A stretch of DNA of 64,000 nt from Shewanella subflava (GTDB lineage Bacteria; Pseudomonadota; Gammaproteobacteria; Enterobacterales; Shewanellaceae): assembly GCF_025971955.1 (NCBI RefSeq), contig NZ_JAPDMX010000002.1, positions 265,871 through 329,870 of the forward strand, read 5' to 3'. A program made the position numbers and the translations under genes. Below the pieces are notes generated by a model. The model saw only the letters and a program-made list of their open reading frames with translations. It made no database searches and was not told the origin of the DNA. Below, one piece after another: positions 9,005-18,751 of the stretch (the first letter of the stretch is position 1; each line of letters opens with the position of its first letter).

Positions 9005-10468
9005 TTATGTCATTGACACACTAAAACAAACATTTGCAAGCTGTGAAAAGTGCGTAAAAGCATCAAAATCTACTTGTTCAAATTTTCTAAAGGATGCATG
9101 CCTATCAGCATAAAACACCCCTAACACCTTGGTATTCACCATTAACGGCGCAATTAAAAAGCCTTCACGTGACAAATGCTCTATGGCATTACTGGTGGTT
9201 GATTTAGACGATTCCGATGCTTGTGTTTGATGCAACCATTGCGGCTTTTTCTGCTCAATGCATTGAGCAAAAATAGATTGGTGATCGGTAAGCTCAATCA
9301 CAAAAGTGGTTTTCATAGTGTCAGCATCATCCCCCATAACAACCCTGGGCTGGAGCATTTTTCGATTAGGGGTTAGTAATAACACCCCACACCGATCAAC
9401 TCCCACTCCGCTGAAAATACCTTCCAAAGCAGTTTGCATCACCTGATTAAAATCTGTTTTGTTGATCGCAAAACCCGTTAACTCACGTAGCTTATTTAAC
9501 TGAACGGTTAAATTCGCTTCACGCAACAAAACTTCGGGTTGAGACGCGTCCAATTTTTCAAATACCTTTTCAGTATTCGGAATATAATCAACCAGAGCCT
9601 TAGCGCCATAATCAATCGCTAATTTATGGGTCACCTGATTACAATGAATTAACCGCTGATTGAATTCCTCTACCTTTATATCAAGCATATCAGCAGCTTG
9701 TTGCAAACGCTTTTGAAAACCTTGTGGGTCAAGGTATGGATGGGCGATTGATTCAGCCAATTTATCAGCCAAAAATATACAACGTATTTCTGGCATGCGC
9801 TCATCTGGATTATTCAGCGCTTTTAATAAGGTATCGCCCAAGCCCCAACTTCTGGCTATGCCTTGCGTTAACTGATTAAACGAAGCGCCAAGCTCAGAAC
9901 GGATCAGGTTTAATTGATCGACGCTGTTTTCAGTATTTAATAACTTCTCATCTAAAGCATCGGCTAAATCTCCTCCCATACTCCAAAAGGCACTTTCACC
10001 GATGCGATAAAGTAATGTCGCAATAAATACCTCTTCTCGCAGACTTTCATCACGATCATTGAGCATCATTCGCGCAATCATAGCAGCATGAAATGATTGC
10101 CCCATAAGCTTTAACAAACGCTGAAAGACACTGTCAGAGAGATTATGATTTTCAAGTAAGCTGGATAATAAGCGCGCAGTAAGACAAATATTTCTAATGG
10201 TATCAAAGCCAAGCACCACGGCTGCTCGGCTGACGGTAGAAACTTGATTAATCCCTTTATTATAAATAGCACTGTTGGCTACCCGTAAAATACGCGAGGT
10301 TAACGCATTGTCATGCATCACACTGCGACCGAGTAACGATAAAGAGGAGACGTCATCCTTGGCAAGCTTCTCTAAATCTCTAACTGTTGAACACAGGGCT
10401 GGCATTTCTTGATCACTAATGCGTTTAGTCCAGTATTCAACTCCTTTATGAGATGGATTAGCTGTCAT
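9005..10468 (-). CDS. HDOD-GAF signalling protein
   Basis: About 487 residues from the chosen ATG at 10468; an upstream in-frame ATG at 10501 has no ribosome binding site. The N-terminal half is an HDOD domain (MPALCSTVRDLEKLAKD, SLLGRSVMHDNALTSRILRVANSA, VLGFDTIRNICLTARL), a non-catalytic relative of HD phosphohydrolases found in signalling proteins. The C-terminal ~170 residues form a GAF domain (FNQVMQTALEGIFSGVGVDRCGVLLL, then LIAPLMVNTKVLGVFYADR). It is likely a regulatory protein sensing a small ligand through GAF. No operon partner is present. Confidence 0.85.
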   Translation of the reverse strand: MTANPSHKGVEYWTKRISDQEMPALCSTVRDLEKLAKDDVSSLSLLGRSVMHDNALTSRILRVANSAIYNKGINQVSTVSRAAVVLGFDTIRNICLTARLLSSLLENHNLSDSVFQRLLKLMGQSFHAAMIARMMLNDRDESLREEVFIATLLYRIGESAFWSMGGDLADALDEKLLNTENSVDQLNLIRSELGASFNQLTQGIARSWGLGDTLLKALNNPDERMPEIRCIFLADKLAESIAHPYLDPQGFQKRLQQAADMLDIKVEEFNQRLIHCNQVTHKLAIDYGAKALVDYIPNTEKVFEKLDASQPEVLLREANLTVQLNKLRELTGFAINKTDFNQVMQTALEGIFSGVGVDRCGVLLLTPNRKMLQPRVVMGDDADTMKTTFVIELTDHQSIFAQCIEQKKPQWLHQTQASESSKSTTSNAIEHLSREGFLIAPLMVNTKVLGVFYADRHASFRKFEQVDFDAFTHFSQLANVCFSVSMT

Positions 10469-10570
10469 AATTGTTCTTTTTGTTAAATTAATGTTGAACA
10501 TTCAATAACAAGTATACCCAAGATGGCTAGTTCAGCGAGACATTATTACCAAATGAGAACAAACGAGATA

Positions 10571-10594
10571 AAAAAATCGGCCCATTAAGGGCCG
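10571..10594 (-). terminator. Rho-independent terminator downstream of aceA (distal)
   Basis: CGGCCC / GGGCCG stem with a 5-nt loop, followed on the minus strand by a run of seven T. It is a second terminator for leftward transcripts leaving aceA and shields the HDOD gene from read-through. Confidence 0.75.
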
Positions 10595-10699
10595 TAACAC
10601 AAGCGAGTTGGTTAAAAACTTACGGGTAGGAAGTCAATCCAATGATAAGAATCAACATCAAAGCTTGTCGGCTTTTGATCCATCAAATTGGATAAAAGT

Positions 10700-10729
10700 C
10701 CCGTGCGGCCTGTAGGAGAACCGCACGGG
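10700..10729 (-). terminator. Hairpin terminator downstream of aceA (proximal)
   Basis: Perfect 9-bp stem CCCGTGCGG / CCGCACGGG with a 12-nt loop, about 50 bp beyond the aceA stop on the minus strand. The following minus-strand sequence is only weakly T-rich (ACTTTTA). Confidence 0.65.
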
Positions 10730-10778
10730 GTTACAACAGTCGCAAAGCGACTAAACTGTAAAACGGTACATCTAAATC

Positions 10779-12101
10779 TTAAAACTGTTCTTCTTCAGTC
10801 GAACCTGTTAACGCAGTTACTGAAGACTTACCGCCTTGAATACAAGTTGTCACTTGGTCAAAGTAACCTGTACCCACTTCTTGCTGATGAGATACGAACG
10901 TGTAACCTTTTTCTGCTGCAGCAAATTCAACTTCTTGAACTTTCTCAACATAGTGCTTCATGCCTTCACCACGCGCATAGTCATAGGCTAAATCAAACAT
11001 GTTGTACCACATGTTGTGAATGCCCGCTAAGGTGATGAATTGATACTTGTAACCCATGTTTGAAAGCTCTTGTTGGAACTTAGCAATCGTTGCATCATCC
11101 AAGTTTTTCTTCCAGTTGAACGAAGGAGAACAGTTATACGCCAGCAACTGGTCAGGATATTGAGCATGAATCGCATCAGCAAATTTCTTCGCTTCTTCTA
11201 AACAAGGTTTGGCTGTTTCACACCAAATTAAATCTGCATATGGCGCATAAGCTAAGCCACGAGAAATCGCCTGATCTAAACCTGCTTTAACACGGTAGAA
11301 ACCTTCACTTGTTCGCTCACCTGTCACAAAGTCACGGTCGTATGGATCACAATCTGATGTCATTAAATCAGCCGCGTTGGCATCAGTACGCGCAATCACT
11401 AATGTTTCAACACCACTAACGTCTGCCGCTAAACGTGCTGCCACAAGTTTTTGAACCGCTTCTTGTGTAGGAACCAATACTTTACCGCCCATGTGACCAC
11501 ATTTTTTAACTGACGCTAATTGGTCTTCAAAGTGAACGCCTGCAGCACCGGCATCAATCATCGACTTCATTAATTCAAATGCGTTTAACACGCCACCAAA
11601 ACCCGCTTCCGCATCAGCCACAATAGGTAAAAAATAATCAGTGTAATTTTTGTCACCAGGATTAACTTCTTTACTCCACTGAATTTGATCTGCACGGCGG
11701 AAAGAGTTGTTAATGCGGCTGACCACTGCAGGAACAGAGTTAGCTGGGTAAAGTGATTGGTCTGGATACATAGTGCCAGCTAAGTTTGCATCTGCTGCCA
11801 CCTGCCAACCTGAAAGATAAATCGCTTCAATACCTGCTTTAGCTTGTTGCACAGCTTGGCCACCCGTTAACGCACCAAGTGAGTTGACATAGCCTTTTTT
11901 AGCACCGCCATTAACAAGGTCCCATAACTTCGCAGCACCCAATTTTGCGATAGTATTTTCAGGAACAACTGAACCACGTAAGGCGACCACTTCTTCTGCA
12001 GTAAATGGACGCTTAACCCCTTTCCAACGTGGATTTTCAGCCCAATCTTTTTTGATTGCATCAATTTGTTGTTGACGAGTTAGTTGTGTTGCCTTAGTCA
12101 T
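10779..12101 (-). CDS. aceA: Isocitrate lyase
   Basis: 440-residue enzyme cleaving isocitrate to succinate and glyoxylate, the first glyoxylate-shunt step, needed for growth on acetate and fatty acids. The catalytic signature [14 protein letters not shown] (active-site cysteine) is near residue 195, and [19 protein letters not shown] and [11 protein letters not shown] all match the family. Length agrees with E. coli AceA (434). It lies 94 bp downstream of aceB on the same strand, so aceB-aceA is probably one operon, with two hairpin terminators after it. Confidence 0.98.
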   Translation of the reverse strand: MTKATQLTRQQQIDAIKKDWAENPRWKGVKRPFTAEEVVALRGSVVPENTIAKLGAAKLWDLVNGGAKKGYVNSLGALTGGQAVQQAKAGIEAIYLSGWQVAADANLAGTMYPDQSLYPANSVPAVVSRINNSFRRADQIQWSKEVNPGDKNYTDYFLPIVADAEAGFGGVLNAFELMKSMIDAGAAGVHFEDQLASVKKCGHMGGKVLVPTQEAVQKLVAARLAADVSGVETLVIARTDANAADLMTSDCDPYDRDFVTGERTSEGFYRVKAGLDQAISRGLAYAPYADLIWCETAKPCLEEAKKFADAIHAQYPDQLLAYNCSPSFNWKKNLDDATIAKFQQELSNMGYKYQFITLAGIHNMWYNMFDLAYDYARGEGMKHYVEKVQEVEFAAAEKGYTFVSHQQEVGTGYFDQVTTCIQGGKSSVTALTGSTEEEQF

Positions 12102-12195
12102 AATGTGACTCCTTCCTGTTTGACTGCTAGTCAGTTAACACGGCTGCACAATACAGCACGTGAGATTCTTGTAATGAATAAAATGGTTTTTGCTG

Positions 12196-13851
12196 TTAAG
12201 CGGTTAAAAGCTCGTAGCCCGGTAGTGTTAAAAAGTCTACCAATTCATCTGATGTGGTAATTTGTTCAAGTAATTCAGCCGCTTTAGCAAACTGACCTGA
12301 CTCGTAACGCGCATCACCTAACTCTTGCTGCACATTAATTAACTCTTCTGCCAGCATGGTTCTGAATAAATCCTTAGTGACTAATTTGCCGTTCGATAAG
12401 GTTTTACCGTGTTGGATCCACTGCCATATTGAAGTGCGCGATATTTCAGCTGTTGCCGCATCTTCCATTAGGCCGTAAATCGGTACGCAACCGTTACCCT
12501 GGATCCACGCTTCAATGTATTGAACCGCAATACGAATATTTAAACGCATACCCGATTCTGTTCGTTCCCCATCACATGGCATGAGCAGTTCTGAAGCTAA
12601 AATGGGCGCATCAACGTCGCGAGTAATATGTAATTGGTTGGTTCTATCACCGCCAATATAGTCGTTGAAAATAGCCATAGCAGTATCCGCAAGTCCAGGG
12701 TGAGCAACCCAAGTGCCATCGTGACCATTTCGCGCTTCGAGTTCTTTATCACCGCGAACCTTTGTTAACACTTGTAAATTAGTCGCTTCGTCTTTAGCCG
12801 GAATGAATGCCGCCATTCCCCCCATCGCTAATGCCCCGCGTTTGTGACAGGTTTTAATTAATAAACGTGAATAGGCACTTAAAAACTTAGTATCCATTGT
12901 TACCGCTTGGCGATCGGGTAATACCCTATCTGCATGGCGTTTAAGCGTTTTGATATAACTGAAAATGTAATCCCAACGCCCACAATTTAGCGCCACGATA
13001 TTTGAACGTAGCTCATATAGAATTTCGTCCATTTCAAATACAGCAGGTAATGTCTCAATCAAACAAGTACATTTAATGGTGCCAGGCTTTAAGCAAAAAC
13101 GTTCTTCAACAAAAGCAAAAACTTTTGCCCACCAACGTGCTTCAATATGACTTTCTAGTTTTGGAATATAAAAATAAGGGCCTGAATTTTTAGCGAGTAA
13201 CTGATGGTAGTTATGATAAAAATACAACGCAAAATCCATCAAACCGCCAGGAATGGGCTTGCCTTTGTATTCAACGTGCTTTTCTTTTAAGTGCAGGCCA
13301 CGAACCCGAGCAATTAACACTGCAGGATCAGGATTCAACTTGTACTGCTTGCCCGTTTCTGGCGCAGTGAACTCAATATCTCCACGCACTGCATCACGTA
13401 AGTTAATTTGGCCTTCAACCACTTTTTGCCAGCTAGGGGCAAGTGAGTCTTCAAAATCTGCCATAAACACTTTAACGTTGGCATTTAACGCGTTAATGAT
13501 CATCTTACGATCAACTGGACCGGTAATTTCAACACGGCGGTCAGTTAAATCTTGTGGTATGCCACGAATCGACCAATCGCCGTCACGAATAGCACGGGTT
13601 TCAGGTAAAAAATCTGGCAATTCGCCACCATCAATACGCGCTTGTTTTTTCTTACGTTTTTCAAGCAATTGTGGTACTTCTGCGGCAAAGCGGCTACATA
13701 AACTGTCAAGTAATGCCACCGCGCCAGAATTAAACACTTCTTCTTGTCCTGCTATTGCTGGGCCTACAATGACTAAATCTGAAGTGCTTACAGAAGTTGA
13801 CTGATCAGATGTTGTCTTACTGTACTGTGCTACTAATTGCTCTGCCGTCAT
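12196..13851 (-). CDS. aceB: Malate synthase A
   Basis: 551-residue cytoplasmic enzyme condensing glyoxylate with acetyl-CoA to malate, the second glyoxylate-shunt step. Family landmarks include VKVFMADFEDSLAPSW, the TCLIETLPAVFEMDEI strand with the metal-binding glutamate, and the signature ALNCGRWDYIFSYIK. GMAAFIPAKD and the C-terminal DGTWVAHPGL also match. Length fits AceB rather than the longer GlcB. It is first in the aceB-aceA unit, so the control region should be the long upstream intergenic region. Confidence 0.98.
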   Translation of the reverse strand: MTAEQLVAQYSKTTSDQSTSVSTSDLVIVGPAIAGQEEVFNSGAVALLDSLCSRFAAEVPQLLEKRKKKQARIDGGELPDFLPETRAIRDGDWSIRGIPQDLTDRRVEITGPVDRKMIINALNANVKVFMADFEDSLAPSWQKVVEGQINLRDAVRGDIEFTAPETGKQYKLNPDPAVLIARVRGLHLKEKHVEYKGKPIPGGLMDFALYFYHNYHQLLAKNSGPYFYIPKLESHIEARWWAKVFAFVEERFCLKPGTIKCTCLIETLPAVFEMDEILYELRSNIVALNCGRWDYIFSYIKTLKRHADRVLPDRQAVTMDTKFLSAYSRLLIKTCHKRGALAMGGMAAFIPAKDEATNLQVLTKVRGDKELEARNGHDGTWVAHPGLADTAMAIFNDYIGGDRTNQLHITRDVDAPILASELLMPCDGERTESGMRLNIRIAVQYIEAWIQGNGCVPIYGLMEDAATAEISRTSIWQWIQHGKTLSNGKLVTKDLFRTMLAEELINVQQELGDARYESGQFAKAAELLEQITTSDELVDFLTLPGYELLTA

Positions 13852-15393
13852 AACCTGACTCCCTTGGTGCGACCTTCATTGTTTATGCATTATGTTTGAA
13901 CATATTCACTCGTAAGCGTTTAAAAACGAAAGTTAAGCATTACAGATAGACAGTTCAGAATATTTAAAGCTGCTTGCTTAACATACTGCAAATGAATCTG
14001 AGCTATCTATCTAACCACTTCTACTTAACTCTCTCGCTCAATCAAACTGTCAAATGTTCGTTTCGCATTAAAAACTACGCAAAAACAGTTGTATTTGCAA
14101 CAGTTCAAACCTTACCAATTTAGTCAAAACCCGCTCTAAAAACACCTTTTAAAATGGTAATACCAAACCCAAAAACAAACAATAAACAACTGATTATAAA
14201 TAATAAAATAAAACTTAACCTTGTAAAATTCACACTGTAAAATTAAAAGGTCTTACCTTATTACCAATAAAATTTGACGATATATTAAAACGTAAATTAA
14301 TTACATATCGTAAATAATTTTATACACAACTTTAGTCGAATTAGGCATTCTGAATAAATAAAGCCTGTTTTGAACTCACCTAAGGGGAACACCTTAATAT
14401 ATATAAGATACAACAACTTAACATTTTTAAAACAATCTCACATTTCAAACGACCGTTTCAAATTAACCTTTACGTCAACGTAATATTGCACATCAATATT
14501 TCGAGCTATTGGCGGATGCGCGTTATCAGATCATCAATCTCTTTATGAGTGGTATTGATGAAAAAAAATTTAATTTATTTGCATTTTTAATGATTTAATT
14601 GCATCAGATGGGGCGGAAAAAGGCTGAAATGACCATTTATCATGAGTTAAGACTGTTTTGCACTCTTTAAAATCTGGCTCAAATTATGACTTGCTATGTT
14701 CCGATATCGCCAAAATGTTGAGTGATATTCATTAAATACCTCAACAAAGCTGTTATGACATTGGTAATAAAAATGCCCTTTACCGGCAAACCTGCATTCG
14801 ATTAATAGAACCTAACATCGTTAAATCTCCTATGATCCGATGATGAGATAGATGAATAAGATTAAAAATCATTATATTCAATGACATACAAAAAACGTTA
14901 ACTTTAAGCTGGTAAAGGCTAATTTAGTCTCAACTTGGGTTAAGCGGTGCTCAATAAACTGAATTCAACAGATTGAGCTTATTTAGGCGCAAACTGGTCA
15001 TGTGTTTTGAAAACAAGGCGCATTTACACGTGCAATAACTGGCCTAGTACAGGCTAAAGAAACGCAGTTAGCCAGATAAAGAGCTGTTTGCTAAGCGTTT
15101 ATTATCCCCTCCAGAGGTTAATTTAACCATCAATAGGAGGTCAGCTTGGGTTAAATCGTCGCGCAACCGCCGTCAACCTTGAGGAGGTATTGTATTGCAT
15201 ATCAATTCAACACACTTAACGGTGCAAAGTGCTGTTTGATATACATTTATTACCCCAAATCGAGGTTAACTCATCTTGTTGATAAATTGGAATAAAGGGG
15301 GGAAGTAAGGTTTGGGGATCGTCACTTAATCATGCGCTCCCTCATCGATGGCATTAAGATCAGTGATTATAATGCAGGGTAAAAACGATACCC
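13852..15393. other. Long intergenic region upstream of aceB
   Basis: About 1.5 kb without a credible open frame. The part next to aceB (13852-14500) is strongly AT-rich and should hold the aceBA promoter and operators; no specific regulator site was recognised. The part near 14929-15121 is repeat R1 in inverted orientation. Sequence from 15240 to 15290 contains a TTATTACCCC..GAGGTTAACTC segment that resembles the edge of R1, possibly a decayed partial copy. Confidence 0.6.
14929..15121 (-). repeat. Dispersed repeat R1, copy b (inverted)
   Basis: Read on the minus strand this gives TAACCTC, GGATAATAAACGCTTAGC, CTAACTGCGTTTC, GCGCCTTGTTTTCAAAAC, ACATGACCAGTTTGCG, CTCAATCTGTTGAATTCAG, TATTGAGC and CCAAGTTGAG. 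These blocks stand in the same order and spacing as 5440-5636 and 55915-56112. Confidence 0.75.
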
Positions 15394-17136
15394 CTATGCG
15401 AAGCTAGGTTGATAAATAAGCGCTTTATTTCGGCCTTGACGTTTACTTTCATACAAGGCGATATCTGCGCGACTTAATAATGGATCAAGACTTAAATCCC
15501 CCTCTTCCAGCGTACTGAGCCCAATACTGATGGTAATTGAAAAATTATGACCCGAATACTTGGTGTTAATGTTATCAATTTCAGAACGGATCGATTCTGC
15601 CAATATCAGTGCTGCTGATAATTCTGTATTAGGTAGATATAACACAAACTCTTCGCCGCCCATTCGACAAAAAATATCCGTTGGCCGAATAATATCTTGA
15701 ATCACATGAGCCACTTTTTTAATTGTCCAATCCCCTGTTGCATGACCGAAACGATCATTAATTGATTTGAAAAAATCTAAATCTAAAATCATCACCGAAA
15801 AATGACTTTTATTAGTCAGCACTTGTACCAGCTCATCTTCTGCTAAATCTAAGCCTGTTTGACGGTTATAAATCCCCGTTAGACCGTCTCGCTGAGCTTG
15901 GCGCCTAAATTGATTACGCTGCAACCATGCCGTTAAGAGTAAGAGAACTAATCCAATACATACCCCAAACAGCAAAGTAGAAAACATCATCGATGAGCTT
16001 TTTTCTTTCAACATCAGATCTTTTTGTTGCATCATTAACATGCGTTCTTGTTGCAAACTTTTATTTTCTCTTTTGGTTTCAGCATTATTGAAGCGCGCCA
16101 TTTGGTAAGCATTTTGTTTATTCGTTTTATCATCTAAATATTGTAAATCTAACGTATGAGCAATAAGTTGATACTGGTATGCCTTTGCGTAGTCACCATC
16201 TTTACTTGCCAACATGGCTAATACCTCGTTAGCTTGCTTCTTCGCAAATTGATTCACTTTGTCATCATTAAGCTTACTCAGCTCTTGGGCGTATTCAGCA
16301 GCCCTATCGTAATCCTTTTGATAGAAATAAATTTTACTTAAGTAGGCCTTAACCTCATTAATTTCAAGTTGAAATCGAAACGTTTCGTAACCCGCTAATG
16401 CGGTTTCAAACATAGGTCTGGCTTGAACTAATTGGCCGAGTTCAAAGTAACTCTGTGCTTGCCCCTTAATAGACATATTGGCAATTAATGGCTGCTCGTT
16501 AGCGGCACAATAGATTTGTGAGTCTTTGAATAAGTCGTTTGCCAGCGGATATTGTGTCAGCTTTAACGTGGCGACAGCTAAATATAATTTAGCGTAACAT
16601 TCATTTTTAGTGTCTTGACCCTGATTGATATCAAGCACTAAATTAGCCGTATCTCGCATTTCATCGTACGCATTTAAATCTAATAAGATATTTAATAAGC
16701 GCACATATGAAGCCACTTTTAAACGGTTATCCTGATAACTTTCAATTCTGGATAAATTCATTTCCAACATAGAAAATGCAGCTTCGTAGTTTCGTTGCAT
16801 TAAATAGATAGTGACTTTGTAAAGGTAAATTCGAGTCAATAGCTCTTCTGAAGGTTCAAAAGATAACGCAATATCAAGTGAGTGATGGGCCTGTTCCAAT
16901 TCGGATAAGTATAAATGCTTGATACTCGACAACGTATGATAGGTTGCTAACTGTGGGCGGGTGAATTGAGAAACCGAAGGCGCTAACTCAGTAAATACCA
17001 TTTCTGCTTGAGGTAAGTCCGTTTGCAACAATTTATCGAGTTGAGCCAGGCGTTCATCAAAATTTTGAGACGCAAAAACACTACTGGCAAAAAACAATGG
17101 AATGAAGAAACCGCAAATAAGCCTCTTGAGTGTCAT
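15394..17136 (-). CDS. TPR-domain diguanylate cyclase (GGDEF)
   Basis: About 580 residues from the chosen ATG at 17136, four bases after the stop of the upstream small gene; the longer frame reaches 17169. It starts with a signal peptide (MTLKRLICGFFIPLFFASSVFA). A periplasmic array of TPR-like helices (about 25-380), a coiled segment, one membrane span (SMMFSTLLFGVCIGLVLLLL) and a cytoplasmic GGDEF domain follow. The active-site motif is GGEEF, and the RPTD product-inhibition I-site lies five residues before it. It should therefore make cyclic di-GMP under feedback control. Its coupling to the peptide-methyltransferase pair upstream suggests a shared transcript. Confidence 0.88.
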   Translation of the reverse strand: MTLKRLICGFFIPLFFASSVFASQNFDERLAQLDKLLQTDLPQAEMVFTELAPSVSQFTRPQLATYHTLSSIKHLYLSELEQAHHSLDIALSFEPSEELLTRIYLYKVTIYLMQRNYEAAFSMLEMNLSRIESYQDNRLKVASYVRLLNILLDLNAYDEMRDTANLVLDINQGQDTKNECYAKLYLAVATLKLTQYPLANDLFKDSQIYCAANEQPLIANMSIKGQAQSYFELGQLVQARPMFETALAGYETFRFQLEINEVKAYLSKIYFYQKDYDRAAEYAQELSKLNDDKVNQFAKKQANEVLAMLASKDGDYAKAYQYQLIAHTLDLQYLDDKTNKQNAYQMARFNNAETKRENKSLQQERMLMMQQKDLMLKEKSSSMMFSTLLFGVCIGLVLLLLTAWLQRNQFRRQAQRDGLTGIYNRQTGLDLAEDELVQVLTNKSHFSVMILDLDFFKSINDRFGHATGDWTIKKVAHVIQDIIRPTDIFCRMGGEEFVLYLPNTELSAALILAESIRSEIDNINTKYSGHNFSITISIGLSTLEEGDLSLDPLLSRADIALYESKRQGRNKALIYQPSFA

Positions 17137-17140
17137 GTTA

Positions 17141-17353
17141 TTATTCTGTCGGAGTCGCGATAACCACATAAGCCTGCATTAAGGAGTCACCTAATTGCGC
17201 TTTTAAGCCATTTATATCACCCGATAAAACCAGCTCGATTTCCTGTTTAGTTAACCCATTTGCCAGCATGACCCCTTTAGGATCCGCTTTGTAGGCTTCT
17301 AATAATCCAGCATCAGCCGATAATGCCTGAGCAAATTGTTGTAATTTTGACAT
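17141..17353 (-). CDS. Putative split-borosin precursor peptide (SonA-like)
   Basis: 70-residue protein, MSKLQQFAQALSADAGLLEA at the start, with two helical leader-like segments (about 3-20 and 35-55). The short C-terminal tail is rich in beta-branched residues (QAYVVIATPTE, residues 60-70). A GGAG ribosome binding site lies 7 nt upstream of the ATG. It starts 30 bp after the tetrapyrrole-methylase-fold enzyme gene and ends just before the GGDEF gene. Known split borosins of Shewanella pair a small helical substrate protein with a separate alpha-N-methyltransferase; size, order and tail fit that scheme. The tail as the methylated core is inference. Confidence 0.72.
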   Translation of the reverse strand: MSKLQQFAQALSADAGLLEAYKADPKGVMLANGLTKQEIELVLSGDINGLKAQLGDSLMQAYVVIATPTE

Positions 17354-17383
17354 ATTATCTCCGTAAAAATGTCACTCGTTCAG

Positions 17384-18253
17384 CTAACCGATATTAGCCG
17401 CAGTGATCCCTAATTGTTCTAATACTTGATGATTAAATGATAATGCCTTTGCAGGCGGTATCATCAAAGTGCTGACTGCATTGAGCTTTGTATAAGGCAG
17501 TTGTTCAAGGGTAATTGATTCTATCCTTGGTTGTTGAAAAGGCAACGTCGCCGCTTCATAGACTATAACTGGGTGTGTTAAGGGATACCATTGATTTAAA
17601 TGCGTAACCAGTATCTTTAGCTTATACACTGTTGTAGAAAATTGGGTTAACGTGTACTCACCCGCTAGTGCAATTTGCCATAATAATAAATGACTGCAAG
17701 TATTGGGTATATGGTCATAAAGCAAAAATTGCGTTGCCTCAAAACTCTGGTGCCCCACAGTGCCAGGATCTATGCCTAAATCAGCCCATAAGCAAGCCTC
17801 AGCCGAAATACCAGGTAACATTTTAGCTTCAAATCCCTCGCTGCGCGCTAACGCTATTGCTCGGTGGGCTACACAGGCAAATACCCCTGGATGGCCATAA
17901 AAGGCGCATACCACTAATTTTCCTAATCGGACTTGAGTTAAAATCTCATCAACCATCTGCCTATAGGTTTCACGGCGGTTTTTAAGCTCCCCCTCTAGTG
18001 CGTAAAAAGGCTGTAAAGACTGCACATTATCATTAAGAGAAGCTAACCATCGCTGTGAAAAACCATCGGTGACTAAAGAATACACCACATCGGCAATTTC
18101 AATATAACTTTGACTTAACACACTTATTTGACCACCTAGCTGCATACCTGTACCAACACAGACTAAACGTCCTGTGTGTTTAACCGCGGTATTTTCGTGA
18201 TCAGGCGGGCAAGCTTGATTGACATTGGGATCAGTGTGCATCACACAACTCAT
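17384..18253 (-). CDS. Borosin-type peptide backbone N-methyltransferase (SonM-like, tetrapyrrole methylase fold)
   Basis: 289-residue SAM-dependent enzyme of the tetrapyrrole (corrin/porphyrin) methylase superfamily. It shows the N-terminal beta strand GRLVCVGTGMQLGGQIS (28-44), YSLVTDG (58-64) and KNRRETYRQMVDEIL (91-105; the Arg and Tyr match residues important in borosin enzymes such as OphMA). AFYGHPGVF (117-125) and PGISAEACLWADLGIDPG (147-164) follow. There is no adjacent cobalamin or siroheme gene; instead a 70-residue peptide gene follows after 30 bp, as in split borosin operons. The start may be at 18253 or four codons later. The alternative, a diphthine-synthase-like methylase of unknown substrate, is less likely. 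Confidence 0.8.
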   Translation of the reverse strand: MSCVMHTDPNVNQACPPDHENTAVKHTGRLVCVGTGMQLGGQISVLSQSYIEIADVVYSLVTDGFSQRWLASLNDNVQSLQPFYALEGELKNRRETYRQMVDEILTQVRLGKLVVCAFYGHPGVFACVAHRAIALARSEGFEAKMLPGISAEACLWADLGIDPGTVGHQSFEATQFLLYDHIPNTCSHLLLWQIALAGEYTLTQFSTTVYKLKILVTHLNQWYPLTHPVIVYEAATLPFQQPRIESITLEQLPYTKLNAVSTLMIPPAKALSFNHQVLEQLGITAANIG

Positions 18254-18357
18254 TCATTATTATTATCTCTAATTATACTGCAGCGCAAAACTCAACAACA
18301 TTTTAATTACATCAAGTTAAACAATTTGAGTAATAATTCCAATGCTTTTTAGTCCTA

Positions 18358-18618
18358 GGGCGTGTTTATCTTTGTTGATAAATTATGAAGCTGGCAATAT
18401 TCTGTCAGGCAATCACAAATGAACGCCGTTTAACCCGCTAAATAAGTGAATCTGCGGGCAGAATAACTGAATAATAGCCACAAGCCTTAAGGCTGAGGCT
18501 AAAATGACTTTATTCTGCGTTGGATAATCTTGACGTATACCAACTATGCCCGCAATTATCCGCCTTGCCTAAAGTCATTTATCTCGCAACATAAAAATAA
18601 ACAAAGATAACCACGCCC
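18358..18618. mobile_element. MITE-like element with terminal inverted repeats
   Basis: 261-bp non-coding segment bounded by GGGCGTGTTTATCTTTGTT at the left and AACAAAGATAACCACGCCC at the right, inverted repeats matching at 18 of 19 positions. It encodes no protein. No clear target-site duplication is visible in the immediate flanks (CCTA / CAAT). The structure fits a miniature inverted-repeat element mobilised in trans. It lies between the borosin operon and bamE. Confidence 0.7.
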
Positions 18619-18751
18619 CAATAATCACAATTTAATCCATGAACTTATCGCCATAAAATGAATCAAATGACCTGCAAGTAACATCCCCCCTTGTCAGGAT
18701 AGGGCTTGCTTGGGTATGATGGCCGACAGAATTTGGGAAGTAGCACAGACA

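Noticed and set aside
10688..11035. 115-codon plus-strand frame near the aceA end
   Set aside because: Overlaps the aceA terminator and the aceA 3' end on the other strand; Cys/His/Leu-rich low-complexity translation.
13253..13804. 183-codon plus-strand frame inside aceB
   Set aside because: It lies wholly antisense to a well-conserved malate synthase gene and has Ser/Arg-rich shadow composition and no ribosome binding site.
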